Assembly: GCF_900129125.1 (NCBI RefSeq)
Contig: NZ_FQVJ01000004.1
Coordinates: forward strand, 113,986-177,985
Direction of reading: 5' to 3'
Source: Acidocella aminolytica 101 = DSM 11237
Lineage (GTDB): Bacteria; Pseudomonadota; Alphaproteobacteria; Acetobacterales; Acetobacteraceae
DNA: 64,000 bases
In this document: positions 16,552-25,466 of the stretch, in pieces
Layout of the letters: each line of letters starts with the position of its first letter
Numbering within the stretch: the stretch's first letter is position 1
Notes under the pieces: generated by a model
What the model saw: the letters and a program-made list of their open reading frames with translations, nothing else
Databases searched by the model: none
Told to the model about the DNA's origin: nothing
Program-made: the position numbers and the translations under genes

Positions 16552-17385
16552 ATGGATTTATTGCACGCCGTTCTGTTTGCCATCCTGCAAGGAGCGACAG
16601 AGCTGTTTCCCGTCAGTTCGCTGGGCCACGCGGTTGTGGTGCCCGCCTTGCTGGAATGGCATATCCACCAGGAATCCCCAGGCTTTCTGCCGTTTTTGGT
16701 TATGCTGCATCTGGGCACCGCCATCGGGCTCGCCACCTATTTCTTCGTTGAATGGCTGACCATGGCACGCGGCGTGCTGGGACTGGGCCACGCGTCTGAA
16801 AACGCGTCCGCCCGGTCCTTGTTCTTCAAGCTGGTGGTGGCCACCATTCCCGCCGTGATCATTGGTGGGCTGTTCAAGAAACATATTGCGCTACTGTTCG
16901 GCACCCCACTCATCGCCTGCGTGTTTCTCGTGCTCAACGGCGGCCTGCTAATGCTGGGTGAGCGCCTGCGCGGCCGCGCCAGCCGAGAAAACAACATTTC
17001 CTACAAAGACGCGCTGATCATCGGGCTGTTCCAGTGCCTCGCCTTCCTGCCCGGCCTTTCGCGCTCAGGCGCGGCCATGGTCGGCGGGCTCACGCGCGGC
17101 GTCTCCCATGCCGGCGCAGCGAAATTCTCCTTCCTGATGGGCACGCCGATCATCTTCGCCGCCGGTGTGGCGGAGGTGCCCAAACTCATCCACACCCACC
17201 AACTTCATGATCTGTTAGGCCTGTCTCTGGTCGCGGCTATTGTCGCGGGCGCGGTGGCCTATGCCAGCACCGCCTTCCTGATGCGCTATTTCAGCAATCA
17301 CGATGAATGGGCGCTGCGCCCCTTCGCGCTCTATTGCGCCATCGCCGGTATTGGCGGATTTCTGCTGTTGCAGGCCGGACTATGA
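16552..17385 (+). CDS. uppP: Undecaprenyl-diphosphate phosphatase
   Basis: 277 residues, integral membrane. The two catalytic signatures of the BacA/UppP family are present: E-L-F-P-V-S-S-L-G-H near the N-terminus and L-P-G-L-S-R-S-G-A later. It removes a phosphate from undecaprenyl pyrophosphate to regenerate the lipid carrier for peptidoglycan and surface polysaccharide synthesis; extra copies confer bacitracin resistance. GGGAGG precedes the ATG by four to five bases. The stop overlaps the start of the next gene. Confidence 0.95.
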   Translation: MDLLHAVLFAILQGATELFPVSSLGHAVVVPALLEWHIHQESPGFLPFLVMLHLGTAIGLATYFFVEWLTMARGVLGLGHASENASARSLFFKLVVATIPAVIIGGLFKKHIALLFGTPLIACVFLVLNGGLLMLGERLRGRASRENNISYKDALIIGLFQCLAFLPGLSRSGAAMVGGLTRGVSHAGAAKFSFLMGTPIIFAAGVAEVPKLIHTHQLHDLLGLSLVAAIVAGAVAYASTAFLMRYFSNHDEWALRPFALYCAIAGIGGFLLLQAGL

Positions 17386-18131
17386 AGCTGCTTTTTCTGC
17401 TGGCGGCCTTGCTGCTCGTCCCGGTTGCCGCACATGCCAAATTCAACATCGCCGAAGCCCCCATCGGCCGGACGAACTTGCGTTGGTGGGATGCCCATTG
17501 GCACCAGACACTGGCTGAACGCGACGCCGACCCGACTGCGAAAATTGTCTGGCTGGGCGATTCCATCACCTATTATTGGCAGCGCCAAGGCGGGCATGGC
17601 TATGACGACATCAAGCCCGTCTGGAACAAATATTACGCCCCCTACGGCGCGCTGGATTTCGGCTTCGTCGGCGACACAACGGCCAGCCTCATCTGGCGTC
17701 TGGACCATGGCCAGGTGGCCGGGCTGAACCCGCAACTCACCATCATCCTCATCGGCGCCAATAATTTCGGCCACACCCATTGGGGAACGGACATGACCGC
17801 GCCCGCTATCGAATCAGTGGTCGGCAACACACAAAAACGTCTGCCCAACGCGCATATCCTGCTGCTGGGCGTACTGCCTTCCATCCGCAGCGCATGGATT
17901 AGCGAACAAACCCTCTCCACCAACGCTGCCCTGGCGAAGCATTACGCGGGCAACCCGCGCGTCACCTTCATCGATCTGCGGCATTTATTCATTAAAAACG
18001 GCAAGGTGGACGCCTACCTCTATGTCGATCCGCGCATGACCCCGCCGGAACCCGCCTTGCACCCGGACCGTGAGGGCATGACCCTCATCGCCGAGGCTCT
18101 GGCGCCGTATGTGAAGAAATACGTCCATTAA
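17382..18131 (+). CDS. Secreted SGNH/GDSL hydrolase
   Basis: 249 residues beginning MKLLFLLAALLLVPVAAHA, a clear signal peptide cleaved after A-H-A. Block I is L-G-D-S-I-T with the nucleophile Ser. Block III is I-G-A-N-N-F-G, supplying Asn. Block V is L-H-P-D-R-E-G with the catalytic Asp-x-x/His. This is the SGNH esterase/acetylhydrolase fold, close to the platelet-activating-factor acetylhydrolase-like group. It acts in the periplasm on an unknown ester. Its ATG overlaps the uppP stop, so the two are probably made together, perhaps linked through envelope glycan metabolism. Confidence 0.85.
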   Translation: MKLLFLLAALLLVPVAAHAKFNIAEAPIGRTNLRWWDAHWHQTLAERDADPTAKIVWLGDSITYYWQRQGGHGYDDIKPVWNKYYAPYGALDFGFVGDTTASLIWRLDHGQVAGLNPQLTIILIGANNFGHTHWGTDMTAPAIESVVGNTQKRLPNAHILLLGVLPSIRSAWISEQTLSTNAALAKHYAGNPRVTFIDLRHLFIKNGKVDAYLYVDPRMTPPEPALHPDREGMTLIAEALAPYVKKYVH

Positions 18132-18151
18132 CCAACCATGCGGCGGCTGGC

Positions 18152-18487
18152 TCAGGCCTTCCAGAAAGTCATAACCAGCCCGCCCGCAACCATCAGCGCA
18201 CCGCCTACCAGCACCGGCAGATCCGGCCTCACCCCGAAGGCCAGCAAATTCACGATCTGCGCCACTACAAAAAACAGCGCCACATAAACGCCCAGCAGCC
18301 GCCCGAAATCCCAGGGCGGCAAATTCACCATCACGCCGTATGTAAACAAAACCACCGCTGCCGCCGCAAAAAACCCGGCCCGCACCGGCAGCGCGTGGGG
18401 ATGCAGCGCGGTCCGCGCCAGCGCATCGCCACCCACCTCCAGAATAGCGGCCAGAGCCAGCATCAGCAGAGTTAGAAGATTATTCAT
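18152..18487 (-). CDS. ynfA: YnfA/UPF0060 family membrane protein
   Basis: 111 residues with four hydrophobic helices. The family pattern A-A-I-L-E-V-G-G-D-A near the N-terminus and G-R-L-L-G-V-Y-V-A-L-F-F-V in the middle identify YnfA, a small inner-membrane protein related to SMR exporters; some members contribute to dye or antiseptic efflux. Length is normal. It follows the GNAT gene by 26 bases and could be the last gene of the valS transcript. Confidence 0.88.
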   Translation of the reverse strand: MNNLLTLLMLALAAILEVGGDALARTALHPHALPVRAGFFAAAAVVLFTYGVMVNLPPWDFGRLLGVYVALFFVVAQIVNLLAFGVRPDLPVLVGGALMVAGGLVMTFWKA

Positions 18488-18513
18488 CCCCGCCCAACGG
18501 GCTCACCGCACCC

Positions 18514-18951
18514 TCACACCAGCTTGCTGTACTGAATAAAGCCGGGCTTGTCCGCCAGCTTGTCATACAGCGCCTGAGCGGTCTTGTTGGTCTCGTGCGT
18601 CAGCCAATAAACCCGGCCGCAGCCCATCTCACGTGCCCGCGCATACACGGCCTCGATCAGCGCCCGGCCAATGCCTCTGCCCCGAGCGGCCTCAGCGGTG
18701 AAAAGATCCTCCAGATAACAGACATCATTCACAGACCAAGTACCGCGATGAAATACGCAATGCACCAACCCCAGCAGCACGCCATTCTCCTCTGCCACCA
18801 ATGCTTCCATTGGCTCGGCAGGGTCCAGGAAGCGCGCCCAGATCGTGTCCGTCACCTCCGGCGCCAGCACTTGGTCATAAAAGCGCAGATAGCCACACCA
18901 GAGCTCCTCCCACCCGTTCCTGTCTTCCGGGTGGAGGGCACGCACCCTCAT
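18514..18951 (-). CDS. GNAT-family N-acetyltransferase
   Basis: 145 residues. The acetyl-CoA-binding motif R-G-R-G-I-G-R-A-L-I and the preceding beta-4 segment V-C-Y-L-E-D-L-F-T are typical GNAT motif A. A C-terminal segment, A-Q-A-L-Y-D-K-L, is motif B. It resembles the family of small acetyltransferases often found with aminoacyl-tRNA synthetase or toxin genes, but the acceptor is unknown. Its ATG overlaps the valS stop by four bases, so expression is tied to valS. Confidence 0.85.
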   Translation of the reverse strand: MRVRALHPEDRNGWEELWCGYLRFYDQVLAPEVTDTIWARFLDPAEPMEALVAEENGVLLGLVHCVFHRGTWSVNDVCYLEDLFTAEAARGRGIGRALIEAVYARAREMGCGRVYWLTHETNKTAQALYDKLADKPGFIQYSKLV

Positions 18952-21593
18952 GCCAGCCTCGCCAGCGCGGCCCCGAGGCGCTTCACCTCGTTGGTGAAAC
19001 TCTCCTCGCGATCCCGGTGTTCATCTAAAATCGCCTCCGGCGCACGGGCAACAAAATCGGCATTGGCCAGCTTCGCCTGCACCTTTTTCAACTCGCCTTC
19101 CGCCTTGGCCAACGCCCCGGCCAGCCGCTTCTTCTCGGCCTCCAGATCAATCAATCCTTCCAGTGGCAGGATAATCGTCGCCTCACCCAGCACCGCCTGC
19201 GCGGCATTCTTCGGCACCGGACCGTTCAGCGCCCCAATCTCAGAGGCGCGCGCCAAGCGGGAGATTGCCTCAAACCAGCGTTGCGCCCGGTCCAGCGTTT
19301 CACGCACCGCGTCCTGCAAAAACACCGGGGATTTCTGCGAAGGCGGCACGTTCATCTCAGACCGCACGGTGCGGATTTCCGAAATCAGCGCCACCAGCCA
19401 GTTCAGCTCATCCTGTGCGGCCTCAGCGCCGCTCACCTTCACCGGCACCGGCCAGGGCGCGGAAATCAGCGAGCATGCCGCGCCATAGCCGAAATGATCC
19501 CACAGCTCCTCGGTCACATACGGGATCAGCGGGTGCATCAGCCGCAGCAACACGCCCAGCACATAGGCCGCCGAGTCACGAATTTCCGGCGCATCCTCGC
19601 TGGCAAACCCCGGCTTGGCGAGTTCGATAAACCAGTCGCACACATCACCCCAGGCAAACCGGTAGCAGGCCGCGGCATAATCATTCGGGCGATACGCCTC
19701 CAGCCCCGCCGTGGCAGCCTCAATCGCTTCATTCGCCCGCGCCAGCACCCAGCGGCAGAGCGGCAGCGTTGCATCCTGCGGCCTGAAATCCGAGTTCGGC
19801 TTCACCCCGTTCATTTCCAGAAACCGCGCGGCATTCCATATCTTGGTGATAAACGCGCGGTTGGTCTCGACGATCTTCTCGCCCAGCTTAACATCACGCC
19901 CTTGGCCCGCGGCGGCGGCCACGGAATAGCGCAGCGCATCCGCGCCGAATTTGTCGATGAGCGTCAGCGGATCCAGGACATTGCCCTTGGACTTGGACAT
20001 TTTTTGTCCCTTTTCGTCACGCACCAGCCCGTGAATATAAATGGTGCGGAACGGCACATCGCCCATGAAATGCAGCCCCATCATCATCATCCGGGCCACC
20101 CAGAAGAAAATGATGTCAAACCCCGTCACCAGCGTGTCGGTGGGGTAGTACTTAGCCAGCTCCGTTGTCTGCTCCGGCCAGCCCAGGGTCGAGAACGGCC
20201 AGAGTGCGGAGGAGAACCAAGTATCCAGCACATCCTCATCCTGCGTGAGCGCCACACCCGCCCCGGCCTTGGCCTGAGCTTCTTCCTCGGTGCGCGCCAC
20301 ATACACTTTGCCCGCCTCATCGTACCAAGCAGGAATCCGGTGCCCCCACCAAAGCTGGCGGGAGATACACCAGGGCTGAATATCGCGCATCCAGGCGAAG
20401 AAGGTGTTTTCCCACTGCTTGGGCACAAACTGCGTGTGCCCTTTCTCAACCGCCTTGATGGCAGGCTGCGCCAGCACATAGGCGTTGCAATACCATTGCG
20501 TGGTCAAAAACGGCTCAATCACCGTACCCGAGCGGTCGCCATACGGCACCACATGCGGATGGGGCTTCACCTCCACCAGTTGTTCGCGCGCCTCCAACTC
20601 CGCCACGATAAGTTTACGCGCCGCGAACCGGTCCTGCCCTTCAAGCGAGCGCACAAACTCCGGCATCTCGCCCAGCTCGGCCAGCGTGATCCTGCCCTGC
20701 TTGTCGAGCATCGAGGGCATGGCCAGCCCATGCCGCTTGCCAACCTCAAAATCGTTAAAATCATGTGCGGGCGTTATCTTCACCGCCCCGGTGCCCTTCT
20801 CAGGGTCGGCATACTCGTCCGCGATGATGGGGATTTTCCGCTCCGTCAGCGGCAGCACCACATGTCTGCCGATGAGATGCTTGAACTTTTCATTCTCCGG
20901 GTGCACCGCCACGGCGATATCCGCCAGCATTGTCTCCGGCCGGGTGGTGGCGACGATAATCTCTTCGCCGCCCTCAACGGGGTAGCGAATATACCACATA
21001 TTCCCCTTGGTATCCCGACTCTCCACCTCAAGGTCGGAGATCGCGGTCTGCAGCTGGGTATCCCAGTTCACCAACCGCTTGTCCTGATAAATTAGCCCTT
21101 CCTCGAACAGCCGCACGAATACCTCGCGCACCGCCACGGAAAGCCCCTCATCCATGGTAAAGCGCTCGCGTGCCCAATCCGGCGAGGCGCCCAGGCGGCG
21201 CAGTTGCCGGGTGATATTGCCGCCGGACTCAGCCTTCCACTGCCACACGCGAGAGAGGAACGTTTCGCGCCCCAGATCTTTGCGGGACACGCCTTCCTTA
21301 TCCAGCAGCCGCTCCACCACCATCTGCGTGGCGATGCCCGCATGGTCGGTGCCTGGCTGCCAGAGCACGTCGCGCCCCTGCATCCGCCGGAACCGGACAA
21401 GAATATCCTGCAACGTCATGGTCAGCGCGTGGCCCACATGCAGGCTGCCGGTGACGTTCGGCGGCGGGATCATGATGGAGTACGGGTCCGCTTCACGCTC
21501 CGGTCGCGCCGCGAACGCGCCCGAAGCTTCCCAACCACCATAAAGCCGCGCCTCGGCGGAGGACGGCTCGAAATTCTTGTCCAATGTTGTCAC
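18948..21593 (-). CDS. valS: Valyl-tRNA synthetase
   Basis: 881 residues, class I synthetase. The HIGH motif appears as L-H-V-G-H in PPPNVTGSLHVGHAL (about 48-62), and the KMSKS loop as G-Q-K-M-S-K-S-K-G-N. The editing domain and a C-terminal coiled coil (E-A-E-K-K-R-L-A-G-A-L-A-K-A-E-G-E-L) are present. It charges tRNA-Val and edits Thr-tRNA. The start is GTG at 21593 with no ribosome-binding site. A hairpin and T6 run lie directly in front of it, so initiation or attenuation there deserves a look. TTG at 21584 is an alternative. Confidence 0.95.
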   Translation of the reverse strand: MTTLDKNFEPSSAEARLYGGWEASGAFAARPEREADPYSIMIPPPNVTGSLHVGHALTMTLQDILVRFRRMQGRDVLWQPGTDHAGIATQMVVERLLDKEGVSRKDLGRETFLSRVWQWKAESGGNITRQLRRLGASPDWARERFTMDEGLSVAVREVFVRLFEEGLIYQDKRLVNWDTQLQTAISDLEVESRDTKGNMWYIRYPVEGGEEIIVATTRPETMLADIAVAVHPENEKFKHLIGRHVVLPLTERKIPIIADEYADPEKGTGAVKITPAHDFNDFEVGKRHGLAMPSMLDKQGRITLAELGEMPEFVRSLEGQDRFAARKLIVAELEAREQLVEVKPHPHVVPYGDRSGTVIEPFLTTQWYCNAYVLAQPAIKAVEKGHTQFVPKQWENTFFAWMRDIQPWCISRQLWWGHRIPAWYDEAGKVYVARTEEEAQAKAGAGVALTQDEDVLDTWFSSALWPFSTLGWPEQTTELAKYYPTDTLVTGFDIIFFWVARMMMMGLHFMGDVPFRTIYIHGLVRDEKGQKMSKSKGNVLDPLTLIDKFGADALRYSVAAAAGQGRDVKLGEKIVETNRAFITKIWNAARFLEMNGVKPNSDFRPQDATLPLCRWVLARANEAIEAATAGLEAYRPNDYAAACYRFAWGDVCDWFIELAKPGFASEDAPEIRDSAAYVLGVLLRLMHPLIPYVTEELWDHFGYGAACSLISAPWPVPVKVSGAEAAQDELNWLVALISEIRTVRSEMNVPPSQKSPVFLQDAVRETLDRAQRWFEAISRLARASEIGALNGPVPKNAAQAVLGEATIILPLEGLIDLEAEKKRLAGALAKAEGELKKVQAKLANADFVARAPEAILDEHRDREESFTNEVKRLGAALARLA

Positions 21594-21594
21594 G

Positions 21595-21625
21595 AAAAAA
21601 CCCCAACGCCCGCCAGGAGGCGCGT
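21595..21625 (-). terminator. Terminator- or attenuator-like hairpin abutting the valS start
   Basis: On the minus strand ACGCGCC (21625-21619) pairs with GGCGGGCGT (21614-21606) with a two-base bulge and a TCCT loop. TGGGG and TTTTTT end one base before the valS GTG. It may terminate the upstream popZ-like transcript or regulate valS. Confidence 0.45.
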
Positions 21626-21674
21626 CTTACATTAAATAATCAGGGGGCGCCGGCACGCCCCTTTAACAACCGGC

Positions 21675-22364
21675 TTAGTCCTGGGCGCGGTCCATCACGC
21701 GGTTGATCTCGGCACGCACCATACGCTCCACCAAGCTGGGAAGATGTGTGTCCAGCCACGCCTTCAACACCGGCTTCACCTCCTCACGGACAATATCCTC
21801 AATGGTGATGCCCGCACGGCCAACCGAGGCGGCACGCTCCACGCTCACACTGCGTACCAGCGCGCCAATGGAGTTGCTAATCTCAGACACGGCCTGCTCG
21901 CCAACCAGCCCTTCCGGGCGTTGCACTTGCTCTTCCATGTTCACATCCTTTTCTTGGTCTGCCGCCATGGCGCCCCCTGTTTCCGCCAACAGCGGAAAAT
22001 GCACATCCAATGTCTGCGTCACGGATTCAGGGTCAGGCATAATGGTAATCGGCGCCAGTTCCTCTTCATCTTTTTGCATCGGCTGAATATGCAACGCCGG
22101 GTCGGTGGCAAAATGTTCCGCCACCGGCGCAGGCTCGGTCTCAGGCTCAAGGGCGGGTTGTTCCGTCGCAGTATCCGACAGATCAGACTCCCGCACCCTC
22201 ATGCTGGCATCCAGCAGCAACTCATCATCTGGCACCTGCGCCCGCTGCACCGCTTCCTCTTCTTCCGAGAGAATACGGCGGATGGAGGCCAGAATTTCCT
22301 CCATCGAGGGTTCCGCCGCGCTGGCCGGGCCGGAATGATTAGAAATGCCGTCGCTTTCGCTCAT
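21675..22364 (-). CDS. PopZ-like cell-pole organising protein (DUF2497)
   Basis: 229 residues, strongly acidic. The N-terminal helix A-E-P-S-M-E-E-I-L-A-S-I-R-R-I-L-S-E and the C-terminal I-E-D-I-V-R-E-E-V-K-P-V-L-K-A-W-L-D-T-H-L-P are the two conserved blocks of PopZ. A long Pro/Glu-rich disordered linker lies between. In Caulobacter PopZ forms a polymeric matrix at the pole that anchors ParB-parS; the C-terminus self-assembles and the N-terminus binds clients. Length and layout fit. Family membership is clear; polar function here is inferred from homologues. Confidence 0.85.
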   Translation of the reverse strand: MSESDGISNHSGPASAAEPSMEEILASIRRILSEEEEAVQRAQVPDDELLLDASMRVRESDLSDTATEQPALEPETEPAPVAEHFATDPALHIQPMQKDEEELAPITIMPDPESVTQTLDVHFPLLAETGGAMAADQEKDVNMEEQVQRPEGLVGEQAVSEISNSIGALVRSVSVERAASVGRAGITIEDIVREEVKPVLKAWLDTHLPSLVERMVRAEINRVMDRAQD

Positions 22365-22373
22365 TCTGCCTCC

Positions 22374-23885
22374 TCAAGGGGTTGCTGGCGCCGCGCTGGA
22401 AACAGGCACAATCGGAGACACTGGCGGCGCATTGAGCATCTCCCCATCCGGCGCGATTCCGGCCGCCGCATCCGCTCCACCGCCTGTGCCTATCCCGGCG
22501 TATTTCACGGCGTCATAATATTTCTGGTCGTTATAATCATGCACCGGCAAGTCCAGATCCTTGGCGGTGAGCCGCCCAATTGCAACGGCGATGTTATAGG
22601 AATAAGTTACCAACTGCCCAATGCTCTGCACCTGCTGGATCTGCGCGGTCAGCAAGGCTTCCTGCGCGTTCAGCACGTCCAGCGTAGTGCGCGTACCCAC
22701 TAGTTCCTCGCGCTCAGTGCCATCCAGCGCCACTGCATCCGCTTTGATTTGCGCGTTGGAGGCCAGAATCGAGGTCCGCGCCGCATCCAGCCCCTGCCAG
22801 GCTTGCGTCGCATCGGAATACGCCTTGCGCTGCGCCGCCAAAATCGCGGCAAAATCTTGCTGCTGCTTGGCCTTGGCCTGCCGGATCGCTGAATATTCCT
22901 TGCCACCCTGGTACAGCGGCACGGTCAATTGGCCGATAAAGGATGCCCCGCTGGTGTAATTATTTTGCCCGGAACTGCCGGACAGATCATAAGCCGAAGC
23001 TTGGAAGGTAAGCTGCGGCATCAACGCCGCGAACGCCACATCCACGGCATCCTTGTCGGACGCATCTGTAAATTTCGCGGCAACAACATTGGGGTTGTTC
23101 CGCACCGCCAAGGCGCCAGCCTTTACCGCGCTATCCACCGGCAGCACCAGCGGCTGCGGCGGGGCCAGATTATCAGCCGGGTCTTCCCCCACAAGCTGGC
23201 GGAAATTCTCACGCGCCATTTTCAAATTGCCCTCGGCAACAGCCACCTGCTGCTTGGCCTGCGCCAAGGAGGCCTGCGCCTGCGCCACGGACGTCATGGT
23301 GATCTCACCGATATTGAACTGCGTCTGCGTGTCGTGAAGCTGGCGCGTGAGCACCTGCTGGTTGCTATGCTGCAGCGCCAGCAGCTTCTGGTCCTGCACC
23401 ACGGTCACATAGGCCTGAACCACGTTCTGAAACGTGGTCTGTTCCGTGGCCAGTAACTGCGCCCGCGCCGCATACACGGCATTTTTCGCCTGCCGCGTCT
23501 GCGCGACCACCTTGCCGCCTGAATAAATCGGCTGTGTCACCGTCACCTGGGCACTTGTCTCAGTACCATTCTCCGGCACCTTGGAGGAGGTGGTCACATA
23601 TTTCTGCGTCGTCGGGTCGTAAGCCGAGCTTCTGTATTTCTCAGACCCGGTTACCCGCCCCGCATCGCCCTGGAACGTTACGGTCGGCCGCCAGCCGGAC
23701 AAAGCCGTCGGCACCCCTTCATCCGCCTGACGCAGCGCAGCGCGTTGCTGTTGCAGAGTGGGGTTATTATAATAGGCTGCCACCAGCGCCTGCGTGAGGG
23801 TCGCGGGCGGTGCGGCATAGGCGGAAATAGGCAGCAGCGTCAGCCCCGCCAGCGCCATTCCTGAAAGCATATAAGCGCGCGGCAA
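22374..23885 (-). CDS. TolC-family outer membrane efflux/secretion channel
   Basis: About 503 residues. A signal peptide ends A-Y-A-A-P-P. Two repeats of the TolC coiled-coil domain follow, with L-T-Q-A-L-V-A-A-Y-Y-N-N-P-T-L at the start and Y-S-G-G-K / Y-Q-G-G-K at the beta-strand corners. It forms the outer-membrane exit duct for type I secretion or RND/ABC pumps. I favour a TTG start at 23885 because AAAGGAG lies seven bases upstream; an ATG at 23870 lacks one. No dedicated pump gene is adjacent. It is separate from the RND operon at 43.8-49.7 kb, which has its own channel. Confidence 0.85.
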   Translation of the reverse strand: MPRAYMLSGMALAGLTLLPISAYAAPPATLTQALVAAYYNNPTLQQQRAALRQADEGVPTALSGWRPTVTFQGDAGRVTGSEKYRSSAYDPTTQKYVTTSSKVPENGTETSAQVTVTQPIYSGGKVVAQTRQAKNAVYAARAQLLATEQTTFQNVVQAYVTVVQDQKLLALQHSNQQVLTRQLHDTQTQFNIGEITMTSVAQAQASLAQAKQQVAVAEGNLKMARENFRQLVGEDPADNLAPPQPLVLPVDSAVKAGALAVRNNPNVVAAKFTDASDKDAVDVAFAALMPQLTFQASAYDLSGSSGQNNYTSGASFIGQLTVPLYQGGKEYSAIRQAKAKQQQDFAAILAAQRKAYSDATQAWQGLDAARTSILASNAQIKADAVALDGTEREELVGTRTTLDVLNAQEALLTAQIQQVQSIGQLVTYSYNIAVAIGRLTAKDLDLPVHDYNDQKYYDAVKYAGIGTGGGADAAAGIAPDGEMLNAPPVSPIVPVSSAAPATP

Positions 23886-23905
23886 AAGGCTGCTCCTTTC
23901 GATAA

Positions 23906-24562
23906 TCAGAAGCTGAAGGCCGGTGCAGGTGTGAATTGCGGCAGCAGACGCGCCGTGCAATCAAACGCTTTAACATGCCCATAAGCACCGCCCGCCGACT
24001 CCGCCACCACGGCACGGCCCAGCGCGCCGGAGGCGCTGTCATCGGCAATAATGGTCACGACTCGGCCTCCAGGGGCCAACTGACCGGTCAGGGAGTGCGG
24101 AATCTCCATCACCGCGCCTTCGATCAGAATCGCGTCATAAGGCCCGGAGGCAGGCCAACCAGCCTTAAGCGGGCCGGTTGCGGCTTGCACCTTGGAGGCA
24201 TAGCGCGCCAGAGCATCGTTGGTCAGGCGCGTTTCTTCTTCCAGCGCCACCACATCGGCCCCGGCTAGGCTCAGCACAGCGGCCAGATAACCGCTCCCCG
24301 CGCCGATCACCAGAACATGTGCGGGATTGGCCTGCAACACCAGCGACGCGAGCCGTGCCATAATCATCGGCTTCAACATGAAACGCCCGCCGCCCAGCGG
24401 CAGATCAGCGTCGGAATAAGCCAGCGCGCCCAGGGGGGCGAAAGCCTCACGCGGCAACGAACGCATCGCCTCGGTTATGCGCAGGTCATGCACATGATTA
24501 GGGCGGACCTGCGAATCCACCATATTGTCGCGCGCTATCGCCAAAGCATCCAAATCAGCCAT
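23906..24562 (-). CDS. Protein-L-isoaspartate O-methyltransferase family protein
   Basis: 218 residues from ATG 24562, preceded by GGAAAGGG. Family segments are M-V-D-S-Q-V-R-P, R-E-A-F-A-P and the SAM-binding motif I of the methyltransferase fold, V-L-V-I-G-A-G-S-G-Y-L-A-A-V-L. PCMT enzymes methylate damaged isoaspartyl residues for repair. In alphaproteobacteria this pcm-like gene is often beside tolC, as here, 20 bases apart. The catalytic preference is inferred from the family. Confidence 0.85.
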   Translation of the reverse strand: MADLDALAIARDNMVDSQVRPNHVHDLRITEAMRSLPREAFAPLGALAYSDADLPLGGGRFMLKPMIMARLASLVLQANPAHVLVIGAGSGYLAAVLSLAGADVVALEEETRLTNDALARYASKVQAATGPLKAGWPASGPYDAILIEGAVMEIPHSLTGQLAPGGRVVTIIADDSASGALGRAVVAESAGGAYGHVKAFDCTARLLPQFTPAPAFSF

Positions 24563-24726
24563 GGAACCCTTTCCACTTCGCAAGTGCGACACTTATAGCG
24601 GCGGCGCGGTATTAAACTCAACTGTACCCGCTAGCTTGGCACACCTGACGGAAGAATTGTCTTTTAAATATGAAAGGCGGCTTGACCGGCGCGGCGCGGA
24701 CAGAGATATAGGGGCCGCACCAAGCC

Positions 24727-24800
24727 GGTCCGGTGGCAGAGTGGTGATGCAGCGGACTGCAAATCCGCGAATGTGGGTTCGATTCCCGCCCGGACCTCCA
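24727..24800 (+). tRNA. tRNA-Cys (GCA anticodon)
   Basis: Acceptor GGTCCGG (24727-24733) pairs fully with CCGGACC (24790-24796), followed by T and an encoded CCA. The anticodon stem GCGGA/TCCGC encloses CTGCAAA, giving anticodon GCA. The T-loop reads GGTTCGATTCC. Length 74. Confidence 0.96.
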
Positions 24801-24843
24801 CGCAAAGCGTGGCTCCCAAAAACATGATAGCCAACCTAACTCT

Positions 24844-24870
24844 TATTACGTACCGTAATAGGCGTTTTTT
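24844..24870 (+). terminator. Possible tRNA-Cys terminator hairpin
   Basis: TATTACG (24844-24850), loop TAC, CGTAATA (24854-24860), then GGCG and six Ts. The stem is AT-rich and weak, but a T-run follows. Confidence 0.4.
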
Positions 24871-24892
24871 GTGCTCATCCGGTATCCAGACG

Positions 24893-24932
24893 AAAAAAAA
24901 GCCGGCCCGGAAACCCGGAACCGGCTTTTTTT
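24893..24932. terminator. Bidirectional terminator between tRNA-Cys and the atp operon
   Basis: A8 then GCCGG (24901-24905) pairs with CCGGC (24921-24925) then T7; the flanking A and T runs extend the stem to AAAGCCGG/CCGGCTTT. It can serve transcripts from both sides: tRNA-Cys on plus, the F0 operon on minus. Confidence 0.75.
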
Positions 24933-24950
24933 ATGTTTGGGACGCTCAGA

Positions 24951-25463
24951 TCAGCCGCGAAACGCCTTGGGCAAAGCGGTAATGGCATGGTCGATCAGAG
25001 CGGCATCAGTGTCATTGCTCACGGTATCGCGCAAGAAAGCGGAAGACGCCGCCGTCGCGATATCAATCGCCGCGGCACGGACTTCCTTCACGGCCGCTGC
25101 TTCCGCTGCCTGAATCCGGTCCATCGCCATCTGCTCACGGCGGCGGGCTGTGGCTTCGGCCTCGGCAGCCAGCTCGTTCGCAAGACGCTCGGCTTCGGCG
25201 TGCGCCGTGGCGAGAATATGCTTAGCATCTTTCGCCGCCTGCTCCTGCTTGACCTTGGCGTCGACCAGAATAGCTTCGGCTTCCGCCTTGAGCTGTGCGG
25301 CTTCATCCAAGGCGGCTTGCACCGCCTTGGTCCGCGCATCCAGCAAGTTACCTATCGCGCCCAACACTTTGCGCCCCGCAACGAAGGCAAAGATAAGGAC
25401 CGCAACCGTAACCCAGAAGGTGCCGTTGGCCCAGAAATGTGCTTTGAGAGCTTCGTATTCCAT
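24951..25463 (-). CDS. atpF: F0F1 ATP synthase subunit b
   Basis: 170 residues. One N-terminal membrane helix (about 14-32, F-W-V-T-V-A-V-L-I-F-A-F-V-A) is followed by a long charged Ala-rich helix that forms the peripheral stalk and ends in a delta-binding region. Sequence G-R-K-V-L-G-A-I is typical of the alphaproteobacterial b subunit. It is the last gene of the F0 operon, three bases after the b' gene. Confidence 0.92.
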   Translation of the reverse strand: MEYEALKAHFWANGTFWVTVAVLIFAFVAGRKVLGAIGNLLDARTKAVQAALDEAAQLKAEAEAILVDAKVKQEQAAKDAKHILATAHAEAERLANELAAEAEATARRREQMAMDRIQAAEAAAVKEVRAAAIDIATAASSAFLRDTVSNDTDAALIDHAITALPKAFRG

Positions 25464-25466
25464 CTG

